This document shows, one piece after another, positions 7,313-16,112 of a stretch of DNA of 40,300 nt; the stretch's first letter is position 1, and each line of letters begins with the position of its first letter. The DNA lies in IMG/VR virus record IMGVR_UViG_3300038461_000263, positions 1-40,300 of that record; one strand, written 5' to 3'. Source of the DNA: a virus. Below the pieces are notes generated by a model, which saw only the letters and a list, made by a program, of their open reading frames with translations, was not told the origin of the DNA and did not search any database. The translations under genes and the position numbers were made by a program.

Positions 7313-8284
7313 ATGACTAGCCCACTTCATGCCCAAATTTCTGGGTCTTTTACTACGCCAGCGACCCTGGTGCCTGTCTATCTATCAATTCCTTCCGGAT
7401 ATGATAAAGTAGAACTTCTCAACGTAACGGATTATATAGCTCATGCAGCTACTGTAATTAAAGCAGTAGGACGTGCTTCTGCTCCAGCAGGATCAGCCTA
7501 TCTTTCTACAGGTAGCGGAGCCAATCCAAACGTTATGACGGACACTATTCTGCTTACAGCTGGTTTTACCTTCTTAGCAGATAGCGGAGATCAAACTCCT
7601 GGTCCAGCAGTTGTGAACGCAGCTGGTATCACAGCAGCAACACCGGCAGTAGCCTCAACCACTACGCCTCTTGCTGTTGGAGATATAGCTAGAGTCTATA
7701 ACTCGACTGGGATGCTTCAAATCAGTATGGATTTCACCGTGACTGCGATTGCAGCTGGTGTTTCTCAAACCTATGGCTTTCTGCCTGCAGCAGGATTTGC
7801 TGCTCCAGCAACTGCCCATACATTTAGGAAGATTCCATTCGATGCGAGATTTTATCCTCGACGAAGATTCATCACTGCAATTTCTGCGGCCAACCCAGCT
7901 GTAATTCAGCTTTCTGTGCTGCATGATTTAGTTGTTGGTGAACAAGTAAGAATCTATGTACCTGCAGCATTTGGAATGACACAGATGGATGGGCAATTAG
8001 CCACTATCACTGCCGTTACCAATACTATCGGTACAGGGACAAACTCGATTACAGTCAACGTTGATTCGACTGCATTTACTGCGTTTGCATTCCCGACGTC
8101 TGCAGTTGCTGCCACTGGGATTACATTCCCACAAGTAGTTCCTGTAGGAGAATCAGCCACTTATCAAAGCTCGTTTGATGATGCGACCTTAAATAAGTCG
8201 GTCACAGGCGTTAAGATTGATACTGGTGTTTTGGTTGCTTCTAAGGTTTATTCTTGGATAGCTACCAAAGGGACTGCTATTTAA
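7313..8284 (+). CDS. Capsid decoration or cement-like protein with FCCH-like beta domain
   Basis: A 323-residue, Ala/Thr/Val-rich, beta-strand protein with few charged residues. It starts after a perfect AGGAGG directly downstream of coat. Residues about 188-275 form a beta domain (ITAISAANPAVIQLSVLHDL, GEQVRIYVPAAFGM, DGQLATITAV, then VNVDSTAFTAF). It closely resembles the following gene and a domain in the 781-residue tail protein. Such domains are often labelled E1-FCCH-like in phage annotations. Position and composition suggest a head-surface protein; the exact role is inferred. The C-terminus (TYQSSFDDATLNKSV) also aligns with the end of the next protein. Confidence 0.75.
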   Translation: MTSPLHAQISGSFTTPATLVPVYLSIPSGYDKVELLNVTDYIAHAATVIKAVGRASAPAGSAYLSTGSGANPNVMTDTILLTAGFTFLADSGDQTPGPAVVNAAGITAATPAVASTTTPLAVGDIARVYNSTGMLQISMDFTVTAIAAGVSQTYGFLPAAGFAAPATAHTFRKIPFDARFYPRRRFITAISAANPAVIQLSVLHDLVVGEQVRIYVPAAFGMTQMDGQLATITAVTNTIGTGTNSITVNVDSTAFTAFAFPTSAVAATGITFPQVVPVGESATYQSSFDDATLNKSVTGVKIDTGVLVASKVYSWIATKGTAI

Positions 8285-8305
8285 GTAAATATGTAAGTAT
8301 GTAAT

Positions 8306-8331
8306 GGAAAGCCTCAGCAATGGGGCTTTCC
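8306..8331 (+). terminator. Probable rho-independent terminator or attenuator after the decoration gene
   Basis: GGAAAGCC and GGCTTTCC form a perfect 8-bp stem around a 10-nt loop, followed by TATATTTTA. The U-tract is imperfect, so partial termination between the coat/decoration genes and the next gene is more likely than a full stop. Confidence 0.5.
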
Positions 8332-8349
8332 TATATTTTAAGGGGAAAT

Positions 8350-8697
8350 ATGACTAATGAATTTTATCCTGTAAGTTATCTAATTACAGCTATAACAAAT
8401 GCACAGCAAGCTACTATAACTACATCTATAGACCATACATTGACTGCTGGTCAGGAGGTCAGAATTCTTGTACCACAAATATTTGGAATGTATCAGATTA
8501 ATGGTACAGCCACTGACATTGTCTCTGTGCCCACATCAAATTCTATGGTTGTGGATGCAGATACCACAAATTTTGATGCTTTTGTGGTTCCTATTGCAAC
8601 AAACATCACTCCGGCTCAGTTGATTCCAATTGGTCAAGATGCGTTTGATGGATCAGCGAATCAATACGACGATGCCACAAGGAACATCCTTCCATAG
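8350..8697 (+). CDS. FCCH-like single-domain protein, paralog of the preceding gene
   Basis: A 115-residue protein from ATG 8350 with AAGGGGA upstream; an in-frame ATG at 8320 lies inside the terminator hairpin. Its core (YLITAITNAQQATITTS, GQEVRILVPQIFGMYQINGT, VVDADTTNFDAF) mirrors the C-terminal third of the decoration-like protein at 7313-8284, including the closing QYDDATRN, so the two arose by duplication. It may bind the same capsid surface or tail interface. The terminator upstream suggests it is made in smaller amounts. Confidence 0.72.
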   Translation: MTNEFYPVSYLITAITNAQQATITTSIDHTLTAGQEVRILVPQIFGMYQINGTATDIVSVPTSNSMVVDADTTNFDAFVVPIATNITPAQLIPIGQDAFDGSANQYDDATRNILP

Positions 8698-8741
8698 TTT
8701 CAATTTTTTTCTTGCACTATATACAAATTTATTGACAATAA

Positions 8742-8763
8742 GGGTTAACCAGGAGGTTAGCCC
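8742..8763 (+). promoter_or_regulatory. Ribosome-site hairpin directly before the ATG at 8764
   Basis: GGGTTAACC-AGGA-GGTTAGCCC is a 9-bp stem (one G-U) with a tetraloop. It ends exactly one base before the start codon. The Shine-Dalgarno AGGAGG (8751-8756) is split between the loop and the stem. The fold should strongly limit initiation unless opened. Confidence 0.6.
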
Positions 8764-9306
8764 ATGTCAAGACAAAAAAAGAAGAATACATTAGTTGAAG
8801 AGCCGGTTAAAGAAGAAAATAAGGTTCAAGAGTCTAAGTTAGAAAAAGTAAAAGAACCAGAAGTAGAGATAGATCTTAGCAATATCAAAGTAAAAAAGAC
8901 AAAGAAAGAAGAATCTGATGAGTTTCTAGATAAATTCATCAAGGAAGAAACGAAGCTTGTTAAAGGCAAGTTCAGAAATTTCGAGATCCCAGGCGCATCT
9001 CAGCGCATTTTTTATAAGAAATATCCTCATCCAGTCCCTGTTTTCGACAAGGTAATGCATGATGGTGAAATCTATGAAATCCCTCTTTATGTAGCCAGGC
9101 ATTTGAATGGAATAGATGTTACAGCTAAAGGAATTAACGGAAAGATCAATAGCTGTGCCTATCCAACTCATGGTTTCAAGATGGATCCATCCAAAGGAAT
9201 ACCTGAAAGTCGAGAAGAAGGAGGAATCATTATGCCATCCAGTGTTCCGACTAAATGGACCAGGCGTTATGGGTTCGAATCCCTTGAATTTAATTCACCA
9301 ATTTAA
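8764..9306 (+). CDS. Virion-cluster protein with charged N-terminus, unknown
   Basis: A 180-residue protein. Residues 1-55 are a Lys/Glu-rich, low-complexity, probably disordered arm. The rest is a compact domain with FRNFEIPGASQRIFYKKY, GEIYEIPLYVARHLNG and a C-terminal TRRYGFESLEF. The hairpin at 8742-8763 covers its ribosome site. It lies between decoration-like genes and the connector. I suspect a head or neck component but do not recognise a named family. The C-terminal coding region by chance resembles a tRNA T-arm (see rejected). Confidence 0.72.
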   Translation: MSRQKKKNTLVEEPVKEENKVQESKLEKVKEPEVEIDLSNIKVKKTKKEESDEFLDKFIKEETKLVKGKFRNFEIPGASQRIFYKKYPHPVPVFDKVMHDGEIYEIPLYVARHLNGIDVTAKGINGKINSCAYPTHGFKMDPSKGIPESREEGGIIMPSSVPTKWTRRYGFESLEFNSPI

Positions 9307-9317
9307 GGATTAATTTT

Positions 9318-10463
9318 ATGACAATGCCTCTTGCAACCTCTCAACTACAGAATATCAGAGCAACTGTTCGTAGAATAACTGGGCGAACTTCTCCATCAAC
9401 TATTCTAGATTCACAGATTGATAACTATATCAATACTTTTTATGTCTACGACCTTCCCGAGCATCTGAAACTAGAAACTCTCCGTATTAACTATCAATTT
9501 CTCACATCTGCAAATCAAGCAATATATGATTTTCCAATGGAGTATTATTTGAATAATATGCCCCCAGTTTATATTGCAGGGTATCAATCGTATATGACGC
9601 AGAGCCGTGAGAACTTCTATCGGGTAAATTCGACATTTCAATATCAACAGAATTCAGTTGCAATTGGCAATGGTTCAACAGGCCCTTATAGTGGCATACT
9701 ACCTACAACTTATGTGCTTCAGGGATATAAGCCTAATCCACCTGGAGCCTACGCTGTCCCACCAGCAGGATTAGATGTATTACCAAAAAATATAGTATGG
9801 GGCATTACTTTTTCGGGGAAGGCGCAAGCTTCTGCTACAAGTGGTATAGCTCAGTCAATCTCTTTGATAGATGATGGGCAAGGCAATCTTTTTGATATCA
9901 ATGATTTGGATAGCAATCCTACAGCAGCTGCGCCAGACGTAATCAATCCTCATATTGGTGCTAGAGGATCAATAAATTATTTAACTGGGGCATTTCAGAT
10001 ATTTGGGCCAACTAATGCTTTTGGTCAAGTGACGGGATTTAAAACACCTATAGACGTTGGCCAGCCAATTAATGCTCAATATGTAGCTTATAAGGCGTCG
10101 CGTCCTCAATCAGTTCTGTATTTCAATAATCAATTCTTTGTATTTCCTATACCAGATCAAGCTTATGTAGTTTCATTTGAAGCATTTCAATATCCGACTG
10201 CATTCATTTCAACAAATCCAACATCCACGCCTCTTTTATCTGAATGGTGGCAACTTTTGGCTTATGGAGCTGCACTCAAAATATTTTCAGATAATGCAGA
10301 TTTTGAAAATTACATGAAATTTAGACCTTTATTCGAAGAACACATGAGACTTGTTCAGCGCAGAACTATCAATCAGTACTCAAGCGAGAGAACAAGTTCT
10401 ATTTATACTGAACAAACACAATTTGCACAATTCCCATTTGGGAATATGTTTGGAGGAATTTAA
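9318..10463 (+). CDS. Head-tail connector/adaptor-like structural protein
   Basis: A 381-residue protein. The N-terminus (LQNIRATVRRITGRTSPSTI, then DSQIDNYINTFYVYDLPEHL) is a helical segment of the kind seen in podovirus neck or adaptor proteins. The rest is beta-rich, with aromatic residues, and ends in an EEHMRLVQRRTINQYSSERT helix. AAGGA precedes the ATG. The stop overlaps the next start (TAATG), so the tail genes form a coupled string. Comparison with P22 gp4-type adaptors is by position only. Confidence 0.65.
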   Translation: MTMPLATSQLQNIRATVRRITGRTSPSTILDSQIDNYINTFYVYDLPEHLKLETLRINYQFLTSANQAIYDFPMEYYLNNMPPVYIAGYQSYMTQSRENFYRVNSTFQYQQNSVAIGNGSTGPYSGILPTTYVLQGYKPNPPGAYAVPPAGLDVLPKNIVWGITFSGKAQASATSGIAQSISLIDDGQGNLFDINDLDSNPTAAAPDVINPHIGARGSINYLTGAFQIFGPTNAFGQVTGFKTPIDVGQPINAQYVAYKASRPQSVLYFNNQFFVFPIPDQAYVVSFEAFQYPTAFISTNPTSTPLLSEWWQLLAYGAALKIFSDNADFENYMKFRPLFEEHMRLVQRRTINQYSSERTSSIYTEQTQFAQFPFGNMFGGI

Positions 10464-11047
10464 TGACATATCAACCTAATATACCTAATGCTGGCGATAG
10501 GCCATCAGATTCACAATTAGACATTTATAATAATTTTACTGCATTGAATACGATATTTGCAGAAAACCATTATGAATATGTCTTCGCAACAGTTGGAAAT
10601 CGAGGAAAGCATAAATTTTGTTCTTTTGTAAGTCAAGCACCTGGTCCAGCAACTGATACACATGAAGGCGCAGTTTATTGTAAGGACGTAGGTGGAAGGC
10701 CGACACTATTTTTCAGAAGAGAAAATAGTGGAACAGAAATACAGATTGGATGTTTGCATTCTCCAAACAATTCATCTGATGGCAGTACCTTTTTACCTGG
10801 AAACATACTGATTCAATGGGGATCAGATAATTATCCATCTGGAGAAAGTGGTGCGATTAGCTATGATAACGCTTTTAGTGCTCCTCCCTACAGTATTGTT
10901 GTGACAGCGAGACGGTCTGATGATCTTTCAAATCATGATCCGATGTATGTAAGCACAGACCATCCCCCTACTGCTTCAACATTTAGAATAGTGAATACAG
11001 CTACTAGCGGACATACGGGTTTTTGGATTGCAATAGGTCCAGCCTAA
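10463..11047 (+). CDS. Tail fibre/receptor-binding-like protein with gp53-like C-terminal domain
   Basis: A 194-residue protein. The N-terminal 75 residues are an attachment segment (SDSQLDIYNNFTALNTIF). The C-terminal half resembles the fibre-tip domain often called gp53-like: ILIQWGSDNYPSGESGAISY, a FSAPPYSIVVTARR strand and a GFWIAIGPA end strand. Such domains trimerise and contact the host surface. It overlaps the upstream stop by one base and precedes the 781-residue tail protein. An internal beta-sandwich tail accessory is the alternative. Confidence 0.65.
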   Translation: MTYQPNIPNAGDRPSDSQLDIYNNFTALNTIFAENHYEYVFATVGNRGKHKFCSFVSQAPGPATDTHEGAVYCKDVGGRPTLFFRRENSGTEIQIGCLHSPNNSSDGSTFLPGNILIQWGSDNYPSGESGAISYDNAFSAPPYSIVVTARRSDDLSNHDPMYVSTDHPPTASTFRIVNTATSGHTGFWIAIGPA

Positions 11048-11060
11048 TAAGGGGGAATAA

Positions 11061-13406
11061 ATGACCTTTCAACCACATTATCTCTCAAATTTCGATGAAG
11101 ACTCAGGCTTGCAGACCTATTATGAACCTTTCCTATTACCAGAGAAAGCATTCCCTATTCTTGAAAATGCTTATGTTTGGCGTGGAAAAGTAAAAAAGCG
11201 TGAAGGATTCACATTTCTTGGCCGATTGCGTCGAGATTTAACTTTATTACCATTGAATCAACAGGCGACAGGGGCAAGTTGTACAATTGCTGATGTATTA
11301 AATGATCCAGCTATTGACTTAAGAGCCCCTATTTCTGGAGTTCCAGAAACATATGCAGAGATCCAGCCTACTACTGTTAGCGTTCAACTTCATCAAGGGA
11401 TAGGGCCAATAACAACTCTTACAGATCCAGCAGGAGACGGCATCTTAACTGATGGAGGTACAAATACTGGAATAATATATTATAGTTCAGGAAAAATTGT
11501 TCTTAATTTCGTTCCTGCTTTAGTTGGATTATATGATATTAAAGTTGATTTTTTCTACTATCCTGCTCTTCCATGTATGGGTCTTAAACGTCAAGAAACT
11601 GATATTATAAACGAAGATGACTTAATCGCTTTTGATAGAAAGTATGCTTATATTTATTCTGCGCCTGATTTTCAAGAACTTAATGCAATTACTCCGACAA
11701 CTTGGGGCGGAAATGATTATGAATTTTTCTGGACAACGAATTATTATCGAGATACAAGCGGCAGAAAACTTTTTTGGGCAACTAATTTTAGTCGAATAGC
11801 TCCTGATCCAATTTATTATTATGATACAACTGATTGGATTGTTTTCAATCCTATTACAGCAGCTGATAATGCAGCGACTCCCTCAAGATTAGTTCAGGCT
11901 AGAATTCTTCTTGCTTATAAAAATCGTCTTATTGCAATGAATACATATGAAAGTGATACTACCGGTTCAGTTAAAAGGTATCCAAATAGAATTCGTTTTT
12001 CTCAGAATGGAACTCCATTAACTATTGGCGTAGTAGGAGCCGGTCCAGTTTGGACAACAGTTGGTGCATGGGCTTCAGATCTACCAGGATATGGCGGATG
12101 GATTGATCTGCCCACTTCAGAGCAAATTGTGACCGCTGAGTTTATAAAAGATGTTTTACTTGTCAAATGCGAAAGATCATCATACAAATTAATTTATACA
12201 GGGATACCTTCAGTTCCATTTATCTTTGAGAAAATCAATACAGACTTTGGAGCTGAATCGACATTCTCACAGGTTGCATTCGATAACGCCGTTTTAACTG
12301 TTGGGAATACGGCCATTACTCAAGATGATTCAATCAATGTTATAAGAATTGATCAGAAAATTCCAGATTTAGTTTTTGATATAGAGAATAAAAATCATGG
12401 GACAGAAAGAGTTCATGGTGTTCGTGAATTTGCTAAAGAATTAGTGCTATGGACATATCCAAATACCGGTGATCCAGAAGATAATACGACTATTTTTCCA
12501 AATAAAATGCTTATATATAATTACCGAAATAATAGTTATGCTATTTTTGATGATTATTTCACTTGTCTAGGATACTTCCAGCGACCATCAGATTTAACAT
12601 GGGCAACTATTCCTTACCAAACATGGTCAGACTGGCAAGATTATTGGGATAGTGGAGCTGCTGAGGCCTGGTATACCAGCGTTGTAGGCGGAAATCAGCA
12701 GGGTTACGTTGAGGTTTTATTTGGCGAGAGTAATAATGATATTTCTCTATCTATAACAGCTATGTCAGGAACATCAATTACAGTACCAAATCACAACTTA
12801 CCAAGTGGTTCTTTTGTCTTACTCAGCGGAATTTTATCTACCGGTCTCCCTGATTTAACAGTTTTTAATGGTATTATATATAAAGTTTTATCAATTGATT
12901 ATAATACAATTAAGTTATTATCGTCTGATGGCATAACTTTAGTAAATGTTGGCGCAGGAACAAACTACATAGGAAATGGCCATCTAACTGTAAAAAATAA
13001 TCTCACTATTACTACAAAGATCTTTGCTCCTTTTTACGAACAAGCTTCTCAGCTGAGATTGGGATATGTAGATTTCCTCATAGATAAAACCACAAAAGGA
13101 GAAGTTACCGCAGATATATTGATCAATGAGTGTTCCAGCCTATCAGAGACAGATCCAACAACTACTATTGGAAATCTTGGTTCAAATATTCTGCTTACTC
13201 GACCAGAAGATACAACACTTATTCCATATCAACCTCTACAGAAAAAGATCTGGCATAGGAAATATGTAGAATCTGTTTGTCAAAATTTTCAAATTGCTCT
13301 CTCAATGACTGATGCGCAGATGTTTGATAAAAATATCACAGATTCAGATTTTGTATTACATGCAATGATTTTCCACTTATCAAAGAATGCGAGATTAATT
13401 CAATGA
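11061..13406 (+). CDS. Large tail/stabilisation protein, P22 gp10-like in position
   Basis: A 781-residue beta-rich protein beginning FLLPEKAFPILENAYVWRGK, then VKKREGFTFLGR, a start typical of podovirus hub or packaged-DNA stabilisation proteins. An FCCH-like insertion lies at about residues 570-645 (ISLSITAMSGTSITVPNHNL, then VFNGIIYKVLSIDYNTIKLL), related to the domains in 7313-8284 and 8350-8697. The Shine-Dalgarno is AGGGGG. Its end overlaps the next start (ATGA). It probably forms part of the short-tail tube or hub under the portal; the gp10 comparison rests on order and size, not alignment. Confidence 0.7.
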   Translation: MTFQPHYLSNFDEDSGLQTYYEPFLLPEKAFPILENAYVWRGKVKKREGFTFLGRLRRDLTLLPLNQQATGASCTIADVLNDPAIDLRAPISGVPETYAEIQPTTVSVQLHQGIGPITTLTDPAGDGILTDGGTNTGIIYYSSGKIVLNFVPALVGLYDIKVDFFYYPALPCMGLKRQETDIINEDDLIAFDRKYAYIYSAPDFQELNAITPTTWGGNDYEFFWTTNYYRDTSGRKLFWATNFSRIAPDPIYYYDTTDWIVFNPITAADNAATPSRLVQARILLAYKNRLIAMNTYESDTTGSVKRYPNRIRFSQNGTPLTIGVVGAGPVWTTVGAWASDLPGYGGWIDLPTSEQIVTAEFIKDVLLVKCERSSYKLIYTGIPSVPFIFEKINTDFGAESTFSQVAFDNAVLTVGNTAITQDDSINVIRIDQKIPDLVFDIENKNHGTERVHGVREFAKELVLWTYPNTGDPEDNTTIFPNKMLIYNYRNNSYAIFDDYFTCLGYFQRPSDLTWATIPYQTWSDWQDYWDSGAAEAWYTSVVGGNQQGYVEVLFGESNNDISLSITAMSGTSITVPNHNLPSGSFVLLSGILSTGLPDLTVFNGIIYKVLSIDYNTIKLLSSDGITLVNVGAGTNYIGNGHLTVKNNLTITTKIFAPFYEQASQLRLGYVDFLIDKTTKGEVTADILINECSSLSETDPTTTIGNLGSNILLTRPEDTTLIPYQPLQKKIWHRKYVESVCQNFQIALSMTDAQMFDKNITDSDFVLHAMIFHLSKNARLIQ

Positions 13407-13888
13407 CATATGCTCCAGATAATGTCCAAGGCCCGTTTCTTCAAGGATCGGATTTTTTCTCTCTTAATGAAGACGATCTTAGAACTCGATTGACAACGAT
13501 GTATTCAAAGATTGCAAACTCGGTTAATGCTAAGGAAATTGCCATATATGATTTAAGCGAAACTTTGAATGGGCAGCAATTTTACAACCCTAAAAATGTT
13601 CAGGAATTGAGGCCAGATTTTAGGAAAGTATTTACTTTCGATGCTATTTTATCTGGAGCTACCTTAACTTTTGCTCATAACATCAAGGGTTTTACTCAAT
13701 TCACAAGAATTTATGGGACAGCATATGACGGAACTTATTGGAAACCCGTTCCATACGCTGCCATTACTATTGATTATCAAATTGATATTTATGTCTCATC
13801 TACAGATATCATCATAAAAAATGGAACTGCTCCCACAGCTCCTGGTATTACTAACGGGTATGTAGTGCTCGAATATCTAAAGAATTAA
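13403..13888 (+). CDS. Small beta-rich tail component
   Basis: A 161-residue protein overlapping the previous stop by four bases. The N-terminus is helical (LNEDDLRTRLTTMYSKIANS). The C-terminal 80 residues form a beta domain with aromatic strands (FTQFTRIYGTAYDGTYWKPV, then YQIDIYVSSTDIIIKNG). The design of a short helical anchor plus a beta head resembles small fibres or tail-tip proteins. It is always in the same transcript as the hub protein here. No specific family was recognised. Confidence 0.65.
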   Translation: MTYAPDNVQGPFLQGSDFFSLNEDDLRTRLTTMYSKIANSVNAKEIAIYDLSETLNGQQFYNPKNVQELRPDFRKVFTFDAILSGATLTFAHNIKGFTQFTRIYGTAYDGTYWKPVPYAAITIDYQIDIYVSSTDIIIKNGTAPTAPGITNGYVVLEYLKN

Positions 13889-13946
13889 AATATTTCCTTA
13901 CAAAAAACTCAACAGGTGATAAGATAAAGAAAAAGTGAGGTAACTT

Positions 13947-14693
13947 ATGGCTTGGATTGCTCCAGCAATTATGGCTGGCTCAGCACTTTACGGTGCTTAT
14001 AATTCTTCTAAAGGATCTAGTTCAAAATCCCATGGATCGCATGGTAGCTTTTGGGGTGGATCTGATCCCTATCTTCAGAAATATGAAACGATGACTCATG
14101 GCGAAAAGAGCAAATATAAGGATTTATTGAAAAGAATAAACCCTAAATCTGTTGATATTCAAAATTCTCCTCTTTTCCAACAGGCTTCTAAGTATTATCA
14201 AGGAATTTTAGGAGGAGATACTGGGGCCTTCGAAAAGCCTCTCATGAGCCAGTTTCAGCAAGAGATTGCTCCTGGAATAGCAGAACGTTATGCCGGAGCT
14301 GGTGCAATGAATTCCTCAGGATTTCAGCAGGCTATGGGTGCAGCAGGTTCTAATTTAACAGAACGCCTTGGAATGCTCAGGGCGCAATTACAAAGTGGTG
14401 CCGCCGGAAATCTTGCAAACATGTCACAGATGCAGACAGGTAACATGATGAATTTAATTCAACAGCTTTTTTCAACACCATCTTTTGGATATGCAAACAT
14501 GGCGGGACAACCTGGCTTTGGGCAAGGCCTAGCCCCAGGAATAGGTCAGGGTATAGGCAGTTATGGAACGATGAAGGCCTTGCAAGGCTTAGGTGGATGG
14601 GGTGGTGGTGGCGGTGGTGATAATACTACAGTTGGAAGTGGAATTAATTATTCTTCATATAGACCTTCACAAGAAGAAATGAGGGGTTGGTAA
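13947..14693 (+). CDS. Ejection (pilot) protein, Gly-rich, first of three
   Basis: A 248-residue protein that starts with a hydrophobic stretch (WIAPAIMAGSALYGAYN), a Ser/Gly/His linker and a helical Gln/Met-rich middle (FQQEIAPGIAERYAGAGAMN, then MSQMQTGNMMNLIQQLF), and ends in Gly runs. This profile and its place after the tail hub fit the small ejection proteins of P22-like phages (gp7 class), which leave the virion with DNA and help it cross the envelope. It precedes two larger proteins of the same kind. The assignment is by composition and order. Confidence 0.68.
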   Translation: MAWIAPAIMAGSALYGAYNSSKGSSSKSHGSHGSFWGGSDPYLQKYETMTHGEKSKYKDLLKRINPKSVDIQNSPLFQQASKYYQGILGGDTGAFEKPLMSQFQQEIAPGIAERYAGAGAMNSSGFQQAMGAAGSNLTERLGMLRAQLQSGAAGNLANMSQMQTGNMMNLIQQLFSTPSFGYANMAGQPGFGQGLAPGIGQGIGSYGTMKALQGLGGWGGGGGGDNTTVGSGINYSSYRPSQEEMRGW

Positions 14694-14697
14694 TTTT

Positions 14698-16110
14698 ATG
14701 CCACTAGGATCAATAATTAACATGCAGCCTAAACCATCTTTCGGTGCAGCGTTTGGAGCTGGAATTGGGGAGGGTATAGGACAGACAGGCCAGATGATGG
14801 TCAACCAAAAGCTAACTGAAATGTTACAACAGAAACAGTTAGCGATGCAACACGCAGAATGGCATAACCAAGGTCAGAGTATAGCTAATTTGATGACTAA
14901 AGATCCTGAGCAACGAAAAATGATAGCGGCGGATATAGGTGCTGTAGGGCCAGATAATTGGATGAAAGTTATGGAGATGTTTGGGGACACGCAAGCGAGC
15001 AGAACTTCCGGAGCGACTGTACCGACTTCTAAAACCTCAGCCAAGGCATCTAAAACGCCACAGGCTGAACAGCAACAGTTTATACCAGGCATCACCTCGC
15101 CTGAATATGCACAAGGCCAAGGAGGTCAAGCAAATGCGTTGGCAGGGCCACAAGTGCCGAATATAATGGGGTTACCGAATCGTGGCGTGGGTGGGCAGCC
15201 TATGCCAGGCGCAGGACAACAGATGCCTGAGCCTGAAGTAACTGAACCACGAGGCAGACAACTCGAGCAAGGAAAATACGTAGCGCCGCAGTTGACAGAT
15301 GCGGAGTTTGAGGCGAGTCTTGCTGGGTCTACGAATAAACAGAAGGATGCTGCAAGGAAGGAAAGAGATAGGAAAATAGCATTAAATATTGCAGAAAGAA
15401 AAGCAGCAACAGGTGAAAGGGCTTTGGCAGGAAAGGAAGAAGCGAGAGAAGAAGAAAAAATTAAAGAATATTCAAAAGATATCGAAACTAAAAGAGATAA
15501 ATCTTTTCGAACTGGTGAATATTTGAACTTAATGGAAAAAGCTGTTAGAGAAGGAGATACTGATAGTCTTGTTCAATATTGGGCAGAAAGTCGCAATGCT
15601 GATCCGCTGAAATCGTCTGCGTCTTCTATTCTAGCAACAGTAAAAAAGGAATTAGTAGTAGATACTGCTAAAAAAATTGGATCAAAAGGAGTTAACCAAT
15701 ACATTGAACAAATGACCTCTGGAATGTTGCCAACAATTGGCAGAACTAAAGAAAATAATTTACAAGTTGTAGAAACTATGCGATACCTTAACGATCTCGA
15801 TATAGAAGAAACGCGATTATTTGATAAACTCAGAGGAACTGTTCCAAATGAAATATTAAAAAGCGAAGTATATAAACGTCTTGGAGATTTTGCTGAAGTT
15901 AGAAAAGAAGGATATGCAAAGAAATTATCAGAGATTCAAGATGAATTCGCATCAAATCAAGATCTAATGTCTCTTAAAGAACCATATCCAGGAAAATATC
16001 TTACACCAGCAAGGGCACAAGCTTTAAAAAGACGGTTTAAGGGAGATGAGCGAAAAGCTCAGGATAAAGCTATAGAACTTGGTTATAAATTGCCAAGAGT
16101 TGAGGAATAA
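14698..16110 (+). CDS. Ejection (pilot) protein, second of three
   Basis: A 470-residue protein. The N-terminal Gly-rich helix GAAFGAGIGEGIGQTGQMMV is followed by a Gln-rich helix, a Pro/Gly/Gln low-complexity section (about 110-190), then a long charged helical region (AERKAATGERALAGKEEARE) and a globular C-terminal half. Four bases separate it from the preceding stop. Low-complexity N-termini and helical bodies are typical of injected virion proteins that form a trans-envelope conduit. No lytic transglycosylase motif was seen. Confidence 0.66.
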   Translation: MPLGSIINMQPKPSFGAAFGAGIGEGIGQTGQMMVNQKLTEMLQQKQLAMQHAEWHNQGQSIANLMTKDPEQRKMIAADIGAVGPDNWMKVMEMFGDTQASRTSGATVPTSKTSAKASKTPQAEQQQFIPGITSPEYAQGQGGQANALAGPQVPNIMGLPNRGVGGQPMPGAGQQMPEPEVTEPRGRQLEQGKYVAPQLTDAEFEASLAGSTNKQKDAARKERDRKIALNIAERKAATGERALAGKEEAREEEKIKEYSKDIETKRDKSFRTGEYLNLMEKAVREGDTDSLVQYWAESRNADPLKSSASSILATVKKELVVDTAKKIGSKGVNQYIEQMTSGMLPTIGRTKENNLQVVETMRYLNDLDIEETRLFDKLRGTVPNEILKSEVYKRLGDFAEVRKEGYAKKLSEIQDEFASNQDLMSLKEPYPGKYLTPARAQALKRRFKGDERKAQDKAIELGYKLPRVEE

Positions 16111-16112
16111 CA

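Noticed and set aside
9266-9300. GGGTTCGAATCCC followed by CACCA, like a tRNA T-arm and 3' end
   Set aside because: No D-arm, anticodon arm or acceptor partner lies upstream, and the bases are in frame coding for the end of the protein at 8764-9306.
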